Shown in pieces: positions 8,299 to 17,017 of a stretch of DNA of 64,000 nucleotides. Within the stretch, counting starts at the first letter, position 1. Each line of letters begins with the position of its first letter. A model generated the notes under the pieces. It saw only the letters and a program-made list of their open reading frames with translations. It had not been told where the DNA came from and searched no databases. The stretch covers positions 1,364,001 to 1,428,000 of the forward strand of contig NZ_CP061287.1 of the NCBI RefSeq assembly GCF_018687275.1, in the 5' to 3' direction. The stretch comes from Polynucleobacter sp. MWH-Aus1W21. GTDB lineage: Bacteria > Pseudomonadota > Gammaproteobacteria > Burkholderiales > Burkholderiaceae. Position numbers and translations under genes: made by a program.

Positions 8299-8988
8299 AT
8301 GTTGACTCAGTCGATGGCCTCCTGGAGTGGCGGCAAAGACTCCTGCCTAGCCTTATGGCGCGCTCAGAAGGCAGGCGCCAATATCACCCATCTACTCACC
8401 GCCCTCGATGAGTCTGGAATGAAAACCCGCTCCCACGGCGTTACAAAAGATTTGATATGCGCTCAAGGCGAGTCCCTTGGTATGCGCAATACTTTTATCT
8501 CGGCAAGCTGGCAGGAGTACGAAAAGCATTTTATTAATCAGCTAAAGCAATTACATGCTCTAGGCATTAGAGAGGCAATATTTGGTGATATTGATCTGAT
8601 AGCCCATCGAGAGTGGGAAGAATTCGTTTGCATGAAAGCCAGCCTTACAGCTGTGCTGCCACTCTGGAATGAAGATCGACTAGCAATGGTGCACGAATTT
8701 CTGCGCGCAGGATTCAAGGCATGGGTCGTGTGCGTGGATGGCAGCTCTTTGGATGACTCTTTTGTCGGGGTGGAATTCAATCAGGAGTTCATTAACCGAC
8801 TTCCTCCCAATGTTGATGCTTGTGGCGAGAACGGTGAATTTCACACGTTTGTATTCGATGGCCCAAATTTTCGGCACCCAGTCAAGTGGGAGAGCCTGGG
8901 CAAGAAAACTTACGCCTCCCCAAAAGAGTACGGGGAGAAAACCTATTACTTTGATCTACTTGGGGTGCCCGCTTCCCGAGCCCCATAA
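8299..8988 (+). CDS. DUF71/COG2102 ATP-binding protein, B12-linked paralogue
   Basis: 229 residues, PP-loop ATPase of the diphthine-ammonia ligase superfamily. The ATP loop SWSGGKDSCLALW is at the N-terminus (about residues 8-20). IFGDIDLIAHREW is near residue 95, and CGENGEFHTFVFDGP near residue 175 is a family hallmark. It lacks the N-terminal cysteine module of the 4400-5227 protein. It is transcribed divergently from btuM with 85 bp between the starts. As for its paralogue, a role in B12 salvage is inferred from context. Two distinct DUF71 proteins flanking btuB-btuM suggest non-identical tasks or substrates. Confidence 0.82.
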   Translation: MLTQSMASWSGGKDSCLALWRAQKAGANITHLLTALDESGMKTRSHGVTKDLICAQGESLGMRNTFISASWQEYEKHFINQLKQLHALGIREAIFGDIDLIAHREWEEFVCMKASLTAVLPLWNEDRLAMVHEFLRAGFKAWVVCVDGSSLDDSFVGVEFNQEFINRLPPNVDACGENGEFHTFVFDGPNFRHPVKWESLGKKTYASPKEYGEKTYYFDLLGVPASRAP

Positions 8989-9030
8989 AAGCAAATGCAC
9001 AAACCAATTTCCTGAGGCTACAATGCCAGT

Positions 9031-9318
9031 ATGAATGAGTACATACCTCTTTCCGCCGAAGAACCGGCCCCAAATATGGATGCGCTATGCGCATCCATCA
9101 ATCGAGTCGCTGAAAAGATTCAAGTAATTTCTGAAGCAGTGCAAAAACTAAACCTAAACAAAGTTCAGCTTGAGGGCAAAATCAATGATGCCCAAAAACG
9201 CGTTCAACGTATTTTGAGTCGCCTACCCGATCAGGGTGATGGTCGCCAACTCAATCTACTTGGCGAAGTTACTACACCAAACAATCCAGAGGATGATAAT
9301 GAGCCAACAACGCATTGA
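9031..9318 (+). CDS. Small coiled-coil protein upstream of zapA
   Basis: 95 residues, conserved-hypothetical in appearance. The central part (about 25-65) is a heptad-like helix (VAEKIQVISEAVQKLNLNKV) likely to form a coiled coil, followed by an acidic, proline-rich tail. The stop overlaps the start of zapA by 20 bases, so the two are probably translationally coupled. By position it may assist division or ZapA, but no function can be read from the sequence. Confidence 0.7.
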   Translation: MNEYIPLSAEEPAPNMDALCASINRVAEKIQVISEAVQKLNLNKVQLEGKINDAQKRVQRILSRLPDQGDGRQLNLLGEVTTPNNPEDDNEPTTH

Positions 9319-9652
9319 AGTAAGTCTTGCCGGCCAAAAAATCACCTTAGCAACTAGCGCTGAGCATGAACCTCTATTGCGAGCAGCATGCGTCTTGGTC
9401 GACGAACAAATTCAACTTGCCATCAGTGGTGGCAACCGCAGTATTGAACGCGCTAGCATGATGGCGGCACTTAAAATTGCCGGCGATCTCATTACATTAC
9501 AAAAAAATCAAACGCAACAAAGCAGTCCCTCCAACGTGAGCTCCGATGAAGTCTCTCGTCTGCAAAGTGAAATTCGCGCCCTTGAGGATCAAGTAGATGC
9601 TTTGATGCAAACCCTTTCCCTGCCTGGTTCGCCAAGGCCAATAGCTCCTTGA
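9299..9652 (+). CDS. zapA: Cell division protein ZapA
   Basis: 117 residues from the ATG at 9299. ZapA binds FtsZ and promotes Z-ring bundling at mid-cell. The N-terminal domain (QRIEVSLAGQKITLATSAEH) and the following helix with MMAALKIAGDLI match the family. The C-terminal coiled coil (about 78-105) mediates dimer or tetramer formation. A start 21 codons upstream is possible but lies within the previous gene and has no support. Its location immediately before the 6S RNA gene is the classic ygfE/zapA-ssrS arrangement. Confidence 0.9.
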   Translation: MSQQRIEVSLAGQKITLATSAEHEPLLRAACVLVDEQIQLAISGGNRSIERASMMAALKIAGDLITLQKNQTQQSSPSNVSSDEVSRLQSEIRALEDQVDALMQTLSLPGSPRPIAP

Positions 9653-9830
9653 ACCGATGCGCAAGCATCCGGAACGATCTTTACCTTGTGGGCGTGAGCG
9701 TTTCGAAAGTTCACAGTGCCAACTTAGACTTGGTTACTCCCTGAACCTCTTAATGCACCCGAAACAGAGTAGCCGTTCCACCTTGAACCTTAGGGTTCAG
9801 GATGACGGCCTAGCGGCTAAGGCGGGGAAT
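9653..9830 (+). ncRNA. ssrS: 6S RNA
   Basis: The 180-bp gap after zapA has no open frame but strong local complementarity. Examples are CTTGAACC/TTAG/GGTTCAGG near 9782-9801 and pairing arms at both ends around a long interrupted hairpin. Its position directly downstream of zapA is conserved for 6S RNA in proteobacteria. 6S RNA mimics an open promoter and sequesters sigma70 RNA polymerase in stationary phase. The ends are estimates. Confidence 0.75.
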
Positions 9831-9832
9831 TC

Positions 9833-10651
9833 ATGTTACTGAGTGATATCGCCATGTTGATGCTGTGTGGCAGCATCTCCGGATTTTTAGCAGGTCTACT
9901 AGGCATTGGTGGTGGCATGATTCTTGTGCCATTCATGATCTTAGCTTTTAACCATCAAGGCTTTAGTCAAGAAGTCATTGTGCACATGGCGATTGCGACT
10001 GGTATGGCCACCATCCTGTTCACCACCACCTCCGCAATTTGGGCGCATCACAAACATGGCTCCATTGATTGGAAGTTGGTTGCCTCATTAAGTCCTGGTC
10101 TAGTGATCGGCAGCTTAATCGGTGGCAGTGAAATTTTTGAAGCCTTAAATACTTCTTGGCTATCGCTCTTCTTCGCCATCTTTATTGTCTACACATCGAT
10201 TCAGATGTTACTTAATAAAAAGCCTAAGCCAGGCCGAGACTTACCGGGCCCACTAGGCCTCTTTGGGTTTGGCTCTTTTGCTGGAGCCCTCGCTAGCTTG
10301 GTGGGTGCTGGGGGCGCCTTCATCACCGTACCATTTATGCTCTGGTGCAATGTAAAGCCTCATGTGGCCATGGCCAGTTCTTCAGGGTTGGGATTCCCAA
10401 TCGCAGCAGCCGCTACAGTCGGCTATATGTATGGCAGTTGGGGGCATCCCAACCTGCCGACAGGCTCTTTAGGGTTTGTATATTTACCTGCGGTAGTTTG
10501 CATCGCAGTGGTGAGTATTTTTACTGCGCCACTCGGTGCCAAGATGGCGCGCAAACTCGATGTCGCGCAACTAAAACGTATTTTTGGGGTAATGCTGTTA
10601 ATGCTTGCGGCCTTCATGTTTAATGAAAGCCGCAAAGCATTTGGCTTTTAA
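9833..10651 (+). CDS. TauE/SafE-family membrane transporter
   Basis: 272 residues with about eight hydrophobic segments in two homologous halves. The first half has GFLAGLLGIGGGMILVPFM and the second GALASLVGAGGAFITVPFM, the glycine-rich repeat typical of TauE/SafE (DUF81) exporters. Members move sulfite, sulfoacetate or other organosulfur anions, but the substrate cannot be told here. The stop abuts the convergent malonyl-CoA synthetase stop with no gap. Confidence 0.9.
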   Translation: MLLSDIAMLMLCGSISGFLAGLLGIGGGMILVPFMILAFNHQGFSQEVIVHMAIATGMATILFTTTSAIWAHHKHGSIDWKLVASLSPGLVIGSLIGGSEIFEALNTSWLSLFFAIFIVYTSIQMLLNKKPKPGRDLPGPLGLFGFGSFAGALASLVGAGGAFITVPFMLWCNVKPHVAMASSSGLGFPIAAAATVGYMYGSWGHPNLPTGSLGFVYLPAVVCIAVVSIFTAPLGAKMARKLDVAQLKRIFGVMLLMLAAFMFNESRKAFGF

Positions 10652-12175
10652 CTAAGCCGTATATTGTTGGCGCAAAATATTCTTTTGCACTTTACCCATA
10701 GCATTACGCGGCAAGTCAGAAACAATCTCTACACGCTTTGGAATCTTAAAGTTCGCAATTTGCGTCTTCAATGTAGCGATCATCGCATCAGAATTTAAAT
10801 TAGCCCCGGCCTTAGGCACAACAACCGCCATCACTGCTTCACCAAAATCTGGATGCGGAATACCAATCACAGCACTCTCGTCAACACCAGGCATGTCATC
10901 GATAAAACTTTCAATTTCTTTTGGATAGACGTTATAACCACCAGAAATAATTAAATCCTTGCTACGGCCAACGATGCACAAGTACTCCTTCGGAGCTTTA
11001 CCGCCATTAGCATCACCGCCCCAGCGACCAACGTCGCCCGTCTTGAACCAACCATCTTTGGTAAATTCTTCAGCCGTCTTCTCAGGCATACGCCAGTAGC
11101 CTTTGAATATGTTTGGACCTTTAACCTGAATGCCACCGATTTCATCAACCTTGCAAGGTTTGTTATCTTCATTGACAACGCGTACCTTCACTCCAGGCAA
11201 TGGCAATCCAACGGATCCACCTACTCGCCTACCTTTGTAAGGGTTAGAAACTAACATCACCGTCTCACTCATGCCATAACGCTCGAGGATTGGCTGTCCA
11301 ATAACATCCTTAAAGGTATTAAAGGTTTCTGTAAGCAAAGGTGCTGATCCAGAAATGAATAAGCGCATATTGCGAGTAACTTTTTTAGTGAATCCCTTAT
11401 CAGCTAATAAGCGCACATAGAATGTCGGCACACCCATCATCACTGTCGACTGTGGCATATGCTTAATGAGTTGCGCGGTATCCAAACGTGGCAACCAAAT
11501 CATCTTACTGCCATTAATCAATGCACCATGGGCAGCAACAAACAAGCCGTGCACATGGAAGATTGGCAAAGCATGCAATAAGACATCACCCTTTTTCCAG
11601 CCCCAGAACTTTTGCAATACTTGAGCATTGCTGCCCAAGTTCTTATGCGTGAGCATTGCGCCCTTACTGCGACCAGTAGTTCCGGAGGTATACAAAATAG
11701 CTGCAAGGTCATCGTCTTTAGCCGGTACAGTTTTGAATTTATCGCTCAAACCAGCAGCACGCTCTAACAAAGTACCAGTGCGGTTTTCATCCAAGGTAAA
11801 GACATGCTTAGTACCAGCTTTAGCTGCAACCTTGGATACCCAAGATAGGTTCTTGCTGCTGCAAACCACTACCGCTGGCTCAGCGTTCTCCAGAAAGTAT
11901 TGAATTTCAGCAGACTGATAAGCCGTATTGAGGGGCAAGTACACATAACCCGCACGAATCGTAGCTAGGTATAAAAACAGAGCTTCAGGTGACTTTTCAA
12001 CCTGGACTGCAACCCTAGATCCTTTTGGCAATTTCAAGCTAGCAAGTAAATTTGCCAGCTTTGCCGTTGCAGACTCTAGGTCACCCCAGGAGTAATACAA
12101 ACCATCATGCGTCTCGAGAGCGCATGCTTTTTTATCTTTTGGAAAACCTTTTTCCAATAGTGAATATAAATTCAT
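10652..12175 (-). CDS. matB: Malonyl-CoA synthetase (MatB-type acyl-CoA ligase)
   Basis: ANL-family adenylating enzyme, 507 residues from the ATG at 12175, which has GAGG upstream; a TTG six codons earlier is less likely. It activates malonate (or methylmalonate) with ATP and CoA. Visible motifs: the phosphate loop LYTSGTTGRSKGAM (about 160), the YGMSETVM motif (about 295), WFKTGDVGRW (about 375) and the C-terminal GKVQKNILRQ with the catalytic Lys. The malonate assignment comes from the neighbouring malonyl-CoA decarboxylase and LysR regulator; by family alone a general acyl-CoA ligase would be possible. Confidence 0.88.
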   Translation of the reverse strand: MNLYSLLEKGFPKDKKACALETHDGLYYSWGDLESATAKLANLLASLKLPKGSRVAVQVEKSPEALFLYLATIRAGYVYLPLNTAYQSAEIQYFLENAEPAVVVCSSKNLSWVSKVAAKAGTKHVFTLDENRTGTLLERAAGLSDKFKTVPAKDDDLAAILYTSGTTGRSKGAMLTHKNLGSNAQVLQKFWGWKKGDVLLHALPIFHVHGLFVAAHGALINGSKMIWLPRLDTAQLIKHMPQSTVMMGVPTFYVRLLADKGFTKKVTRNMRLFISGSAPLLTETFNTFKDVIGQPILERYGMSETVMLVSNPYKGRRVGGSVGLPLPGVKVRVVNEDNKPCKVDEIGGIQVKGPNIFKGYWRMPEKTAEEFTKDGWFKTGDVGRWGGDANGGKAPKEYLCIVGRSKDLIISGGYNVYPKEIESFIDDMPGVDESAVIGIPHPDFGEAVMAVVVPKAGANLNSDAMIATLKTQIANFKIPKRVEIVSDLPRNAMGKVQKNILRQQYTA

Positions 12176-12215
12176 TTGAACCTCAAACCCCAATGGCTAT
12201 ATTTAATAAAAATTC

Positions 12216-13199
12216 TTAATCTAACTTCGCGCCAGAAGCTTTAGCAACTGCAGCCCAGCGCTTGATATCAGCACTGACAAACTTTCCAAACGCATCACCG
12301 GAAAGATTTGGAGTATCAGAGCCATTGTTTGTCCAAATTGTTTTTAGCTCAGGAGTATTGATGGCTTTTTGTACCTCAGCAATCATCTTGTCAACGATAG
12401 GCTGTGGCGTACCTTTAGGCGCAAACAATCCATACCAAGTAGAAACCTCATACCCCACTAAACCCGCCTCTGCAGCGGTTGGTACGTTCGGGAACCCAGG
12501 TGCACGCTTTTGGGAGGCAACCGCTAAAGCCACAATTGAGCCATTTTTAATTTGTGCCGCTGAAGAACCTAAGCCATCAAACTCAATATCTACTTGACCT
12601 GCAATCAGATCCTGCATTGCTGGACCAGCACCGCGATACGGAATATGAGTAATAAAAGTCTTCGTCAACATCTTGAACTGCTCACCAGCCAAATGGTGTG
12701 AAGAGCCGTTTCCAGCACTAGCATAATTGAACTTACCTGGGTTTTTCTTCAGGAGTGCAATAAATTCTTTAAGGTCTTTAACTTGCACATTCTTTGGATT
12801 GACTACGATAACCTGAGGAGGGTTAGCAATCATTGCAACCGGAATAAAACTTTTCTCAATGTCGTAATCTAAGTTTGGATACATGGCCGGAGCAATTGCG
12901 TGATGTGCTGCGCCCACAAAGAAGCTATAACCATCTGGTGCAGCCTTAGCGGCGATAGAGGCGCCCAAAGTTCCACCAGCGCCACCACGGTTATCGATAA
13001 TGATTTGCTTACCCAATTGCTTGGTCAGTTGAGTCGCCAAAGGTCTAGCAAATGCATCAGTTCCACCACCCGCAGGGAAAGGCACAACAAAAGTAATTGG
13101 CTTAGTGGGCCACTCTTGTGCCATCACCACCAAAGGGGCAGCACAAACAATAAAAGCTGCCTTCTTGATCATTGCCGAAAGGCTAAATTGATTAAACAT
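12216..13199 (-). CDS. Bug/TctC-type periplasmic solute-binding protein
   Basis: 327 residues from the ATG at 13199, which has an excellent GGAGGAG site 7 bases upstream; the longer reading to 13268 is rejected. The signal peptide ends near VVMA-QEWP. The mature start (WPTKPITFVVPFPAGGGTDA) is the hallmark of tripartite tricarboxylate transporter receptors expanded in Burkholderiales. No TctA/TctB membrane partners are in the window, so it is an orphan receptor. Between malonyl-CoA decarboxylase and malonyl-CoA synthetase, malonate or a related dicarboxylate is the likely ligand. The 13200-13363 gap shows no gene. Confidence 0.9.
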   Translation of the reverse strand: MFNQFSLSAMIKKAAFIVCAAPLVVMAQEWPTKPITFVVPFPAGGGTDAFARPLATQLTKQLGKQIIIDNRGGAGGTLGASIAAKAAPDGYSFFVGAAHHAIAPAMYPNLDYDIEKSFIPVAMIANPPQVIVVNPKNVQVKDLKEFIALLKKNPGKFNYASAGNGSSHHLAGEQFKMLTKTFITHIPYRGAGPAMQDLIAGQVDIEFDGLGSSAAQIKNGSIVALAVASQKRAPGFPNVPTAAEAGLVGYEVSTWYGLFAPKGTPQPIVDKMIAEVQKAINTPELKTIWTNNGSDTPNLSGDAFGKFVSADIKRWAAVAKASGAKLD

Positions 13200-13363
13200 C
13201 TTTATCTCCTCCACTTGCCACGATTTCATGACTATGTTCATTGTTAATACCGCGTAATCGCTCACCATACTACTTTCTGGATCTTTACGCCCAGTTCGCT
13301 TATTAGACCCTAAAGCGAATCTCTTTGGACTCTGCCTTAGGGTATCCCCTCCTCAACTCCTTA

Positions 13364-14668
13364 TTACGGCGCCATCAAGCGCCCCACTGATCTTGAATAG
13401 ACAATCTCGCCGTTGGCAAATTTCTCGTGATTTTCTTCGACATTACCCAGGTCATAGAGATAGTTCACCATCAAGCCAGCTGACTGACGCAATCCTTTGC
13501 GGGATAAATCTCCTGCCCAATTTACTAAATGCAACTTAGCACCGTTACCCAAATGGAATTTAGCAACTGGATTGCCATTGCGCCCGGTTGAGCCCAGACC
13601 CAAATAAATGGAGGCTAAACAGAGTAAGGACTCTTGCTCTTTTGGTGATGCCAAATCGGGATGCCATCCAGCGCTTAATTTTTCTGTCCATGACTGCGCA
13701 TCTAACTTTAGATTTGCTAATGCCTGGTCACGAGCCGCCCGTAAGTTTGGCTTCAATCTCTCTGCAGGGACATCTTCACCCAAATTAGCACCGGCAGATA
13801 CCCAATCCATAAATCCAGGAATTGGCGATAAGGTGACAAAGGTTTTGATTCCAGGAAACTCAGCATGCAACTGTTCTGCAACACGCTTAATCAAGAAGTT
13901 ACCCATTGATACGCCACGCAGGCCTGGCTCACAGTTACTAATTGAATAGAACGCTGCTACTTTGTATTGTGCTGGCTGATCTACTGTCTCGGCCTTCTTA
14001 TCAACCAAGGGTGTAATAACAGTTGGGATCTCCGGCAACAACGCCACTTCCACAAAGATCAAAGGCTCACTGGGGAGCTGTGGATGGAAGAAGGCAAAAC
14101 AACGGCGATCAGGCTGCAGGCGGCGACGCAAATCATCCCAGCCATCAATGGCATGCACTGCTTCGTGCTGAATCAACTTTTCCAAAACTTCTGCAGGTGA
14201 TTTCCAGTCAACTCGATGCATCTTCAAAAATCCTGGATTAAACCAAGATGACAAGAGATGGCGCATATCAAAATCGACCGCTGCGAGCTCTGGCTTCTTA
14301 TCCAAGATTTGCAAAAGGTCTCGACGCATTTGCACTACAGCGGCAGTTCCATGGCCAGCGCGATTTAAGCGGCGAAATAATTCTTGCCTAGGAGATTCTG
14401 AAACTTTTTGTAATTGAATGTAATTGCGGGCGGTAGATTCAGCAGCAAAATTTTGTGCCGCTTTCAGAACAGCATCTACCTGGGGGTTTAACTTCTCAAA
14501 TAAGTAAGTAAAGAAAGGAATATGCTGATCTTTTGCCAGTTTGCGATAGTTGTTTACAACATCATCTGCCATGCTGACTGCATTAGATTCGCCTCGCTCA
14601 GAAATCAAGCGCTTAATGGCGTTATTTGCCTTTGACAGGTTGCGAGCTTTTGCTAACTTTTCGAGCAT
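13364..14668 (-). CDS. mcd: Malonyl-CoA decarboxylase
   Basis: 434 residues. Converts malonyl-CoA to acetyl-CoA and CO2. The N-terminal helical domain is followed by a GNAT-like catalytic domain. FYSISNCEPGLRGVSMGNFLIKRV (about 250-273) holds the conserved serine region. KFHLGNGAKLHLVNWAGDLS (about 375-395) holds the conserved His of the family. With matB it completes malonate to acetyl-CoA conversion. It follows the LysR gene on the same strand, after a 136-bp gap that carries a large palindrome. Confidence 0.93.
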   Translation of the reverse strand: MLEKLAKARNLSKANNAIKRLISERGESNAVSMADDVVNNYRKLAKDQHIPFFTYLFEKLNPQVDAVLKAAQNFAAESTARNYIQLQKVSESPRQELFRRLNRAGHGTAAVVQMRRDLLQILDKKPELAAVDFDMRHLLSSWFNPGFLKMHRVDWKSPAEVLEKLIQHEAVHAIDGWDDLRRRLQPDRRCFAFFHPQLPSEPLIFVEVALLPEIPTVITPLVDKKAETVDQPAQYKVAAFYSISNCEPGLRGVSMGNFLIKRVAEQLHAEFPGIKTFVTLSPIPGFMDWVSAGANLGEDVPAERLKPNLRAARDQALANLKLDAQSWTEKLSAGWHPDLASPKEQESLLCLASIYLGLGSTGRNGNPVAKFHLGNGAKLHLVNWAGDLSRKGLRQSAGLMVNYLYDLGNVEENHEKFANGEIVYSRSVGRLMAP

Positions 14669-14756
14669 GTAATCTTTTCAAAAAAAGAAAATCGACAAAA
14701 ATTTGGTCGAGTTCAATTTATTACCCGAGGTAGGCAAAATCAATTAAGCGAAATGA

Positions 14757-14785
14757 TAATTCATTAACCTAAGGTTAATGAATTA
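14757..14785 (-). promoter_or_regulatory. 29-bp palindrome upstream of mcd
   Basis: A perfect inverted repeat with 14-bp arms centred on A14771 (core TTAACCT-A-AGGTTAA). It lies 89-117 bp upstream of the mcd start and about 20 bp after the LysR stop. There is no T-run, so it reads as an operator rather than a terminator. Binding by the adjacent LysR protein is inferred. Confidence 0.6.
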
Positions 14786-14804
14786 CGAAAAATATAAGGG
14801 TTAA

Positions 14805-15713
14805 TCAGGGGTTATTGCGATGCAACATGCGGGTTTCAGCCGCTAAAGCCAAAATATTAGGATTAGATTCATTAGCCTGAAGATACATTAGACCAATTCG
14901 CTGAATTACCTGGTACTTGGGTAACAGAGGGGTAAATTCAATGGCATCGCCCATCAGAGCCCTTACCCTACCTGGCAATAGAGAATGTCCCAACTCACCA
15001 GAGACCATATTCATGAGTGAAAAGATGTCGCCAACCTTCATGACCACATTAGGTTTAAAACCGGCTAATTGAAAGGCTTCATAAAAACCGGAAGTGGTGG
15101 CAAAGCCATCTTGAAGGGTGAGAAATTTCTCATGTTGATATTCGGACAAATCAATATTGGCCGCGGCTGGCTTACTACCCTTTGAGGAGGCCAGAAATAA
15201 CTGATCCTCAAAAAGTGAAACGACCTGAACGCCTTCGGGCAAGCCTTGGGCCGGGACAGCAATGACAACGGCATCAATACTGCCCTCGGTCAAACGCTTC
15301 ATTAACTCTTCATTAGACCCAAGAAATAAATCAATATCTAAATCAGGTCTACGAATTTTGGTACCCATGATCATGCGGGGGATGATGTTGGCAGTTAGAG
15401 AGTACATGGAGCCAAGACGAATTTGCCCACTTTCAACCCCAGCCTTTGCTCTCGTCTTTTTAAGAATGCGATCTACATCAGACAATAGATCGTTACTTGC
15501 TTCAGCCAAATAAATTGCCGCAGGCAAGGCCTTTAATTGGCGACCCTCCTTAATAAATAGAGGGCAACCAATGCCCGATTCAAGAGAATGTAAGGCCTTA
15601 TGAATACTGACTGAACTTAAGTGCAACTCTTCTGCAGTTCGAGAAAGGCTGCCCGTTCGCACAAAAGAACAAAGTATTTCTAACTTACGCAGCGTCAGTT
15701 CTTCATTCAGCAT
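14805..15713 (-). CDS. LysR-family regulator of the malonate genes
   Basis: 302 residues. The N-terminal winged HTH (LRKLEILCSFVRTGSLSRTAEELHL...SVSIHKALHSLE, about 8-50) is followed by a periplasmic-binding-like effector domain (about 90-300). The protein resembles malonate regulators (MdcR/MatR) in position only; the ligand is inferred as malonate or malonyl-CoA. The gene is not divergent from its likely targets but upstream on the same strand. Its ATG is 15 bp after the lgt stop, so read-through from lgt is possible. Confidence 0.85.
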   Translation of the reverse strand: MLNEELTLRKLEILCSFVRTGSLSRTAEELHLSSVSIHKALHSLESGIGCPLFIKEGRQLKALPAAIYLAEASNDLLSDVDRILKKTRAKAGVESGQIRLGSMYSLTANIIPRMIMGTKIRRPDLDIDLFLGSNEELMKRLTEGSIDAVVIAVPAQGLPEGVQVVSLFEDQLFLASSKGSKPAAANIDLSEYQHEKFLTLQDGFATTSGFYEAFQLAGFKPNVVMKVGDIFSLMNMVSGELGHSLLPGRVRALMGDAIEFTPLLPKYQVIQRIGLMYLQANESNPNILALAAETRMLHRNNP

Positions 15714-15728
15714 ATAGGGCGATGGGTT

Positions 15729-16517
15729 TTAAATACTTTTAGACTTAAATGCGGTCATTAAGTAGATACCAAATAGGATCATTGGTACACATAACCATTG
15801 CCCCATCGATAAACCTAAACCAAGCAGACCAAGGAATGCATCTGGCTCACGCGCATACTCCGCCAAAAATCGACAAATTCCATAGCCCAATAAGAAGAAT
15901 CCAGACACCTGCCCCACACGTCTTGGTTTACTCGCATAAATCCAGAGTGCAATACCGAGTAAAACACCCTCGCCTAACATTTGATAAATTTGCGAGGGGT
16001 GACGTGGCACAGAATCAACCAATGGGAATACCATCGCCCAAGGTAAATCGGTAGGTCTACCCCAGAGCTCGCCGTTAATAAAGTTACCTAGTCGACCAAA
16101 AGCTAGGCCAAAGGGAACGAGTGGTGCTACTAAATCACTGACGACAAAGAAAGTGGTCTTATGTTTTTTGGCAAACCAGTAAAGCGCAGCAAGCACTCCT
16201 AGCAAGCCACCATGAAAAGACATGCCACCTTCCCAGATTTTGAAAATACTTAAAGGGTTAGCCAAGTAAAAACCAGGCATGTAAAACAAGGTGTAGCCTA
16301 AGCGTCCTCCAAGTACAACCCCGAGAACGCCCGCAAAGAGCAGATCCTCTAGATCTTTATAGGTCCAGCCCAAAGCCTGATAACGAGGTGCTCGAATGCG
16401 TAAGCGTCCCAAGAGCAAAAACTGTACAAAGGCCATCAAATACATCAAGCCATACCAGTGAATCGCAAAAGATCCTAAACGAATCGCTGCAGGGTCAAAC
16501 TGAGGATGAATCAACAT
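15729..16517 (-). CDS. lgt: Prolipoprotein diacylglyceryl transferase
   Basis: 262 residues, inner-membrane enzyme that transfers diacylglycerol from phosphatidylglycerol to the lipobox Cys of prolipoproteins. About seven membrane segments are seen. The Lgt signature GRLGNFINGELWGRPTDLPWA (about residues 140-160) and the HPSQIYQMLGEG motif are intact, and the MSFHGGLLG segment carries the conserved His. It follows holC by 5 bp and is part of a minus-strand run pepA-holC-lgt. Confidence 0.96.
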   Translation of the reverse strand: MLIHPQFDPAAIRLGSFAIHWYGLMYLMAFVQFLLLGRLRIRAPRYQALGWTYKDLEDLLFAGVLGVVLGGRLGYTLFYMPGFYLANPLSIFKIWEGGMSFHGGLLGVLAALYWFAKKHKTTFFVVSDLVAPLVPFGLAFGRLGNFINGELWGRPTDLPWAMVFPLVDSVPRHPSQIYQMLGEGVLLGIALWIYASKPRRVGQVSGFFLLGYGICRFLAEYAREPDAFLGLLGLGLSMGQWLCVPMILFGIYLMTAFKSKSI

Positions 16518-16522
16518 GAGTA

Positions 16523-16987
16523 TTAACTTTTGGATTGATCAAAGTTATACAGCTCGTGACCCAAATCTCGATAGGCTTTATAGCGTTCGCGCCCAGCTAA
16601 ACGCTCAGCTTCATTCACAGTAACCACCTCAACAATCCTGGGGAAGCGAGCAACTAGAGTTGGCACGTCAGCAGGCATGCGCATACCCAGGTGAATCATC
16701 ACATCCGCATGGGGTACATTGTTTAAAGCTGCGCTAGCAAAGTCATCAGTCAAGACAATTGGCGTTTCTGCTGCGGCTTCATCTTCGATAAAACAGTGCG
16801 GCAAAAAATCAGTACTGCTAAATGCCCACAAAAGATCATTTAACTTTTGGAGGTCAGCCCTCTCCCCCACCATCACAATATTACGAACGGGCTCGCCTTC
16901 AGGCGTGGCACTCCAAATCTTGCGTGTTAAACGACAGGCGTATTCCAGCTTGTCATTCACGTTGCTATGAAAATCGATTCGAGCCAT
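16523..16987 (-). CDS. holC: DNA polymerase III chi subunit
   Basis: 154 residues. Chi links the clamp loader to single-strand-binding protein. The sequence starts ARIDFHSNVNDKLEYACRL, resembling the HolC opening. It contains IVMVGERADLQKLNDLLW and a central NLW/F-type segment and ends with the YKAYRDLGHELYNF helix. The gap to pepA on the same strand is 30 bp, a common pepA-holC arrangement. Confidence 0.88.
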   Translation of the reverse strand: MARIDFHSNVNDKLEYACRLTRKIWSATPEGEPVRNIVMVGERADLQKLNDLLWAFSSTDFLPHCFIEDEAAAETPIVLTDDFASAALNNVPHADVMIHLGMRMPADVPTLVARFPRIVEVVTVNEAERLAGRERYKAYRDLGHELYNFDQSKS

Positions 16988-17017
16988 TCAGCATTTATCC
17001 AAAGATTTGCAAAATAC

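Noticed and set aside
13200..13268. Longer N-terminus for the Bug-type receptor
   Set aside because: It would bury the signal peptide; a strong GGAGGAG site marks the ATG at 13199.
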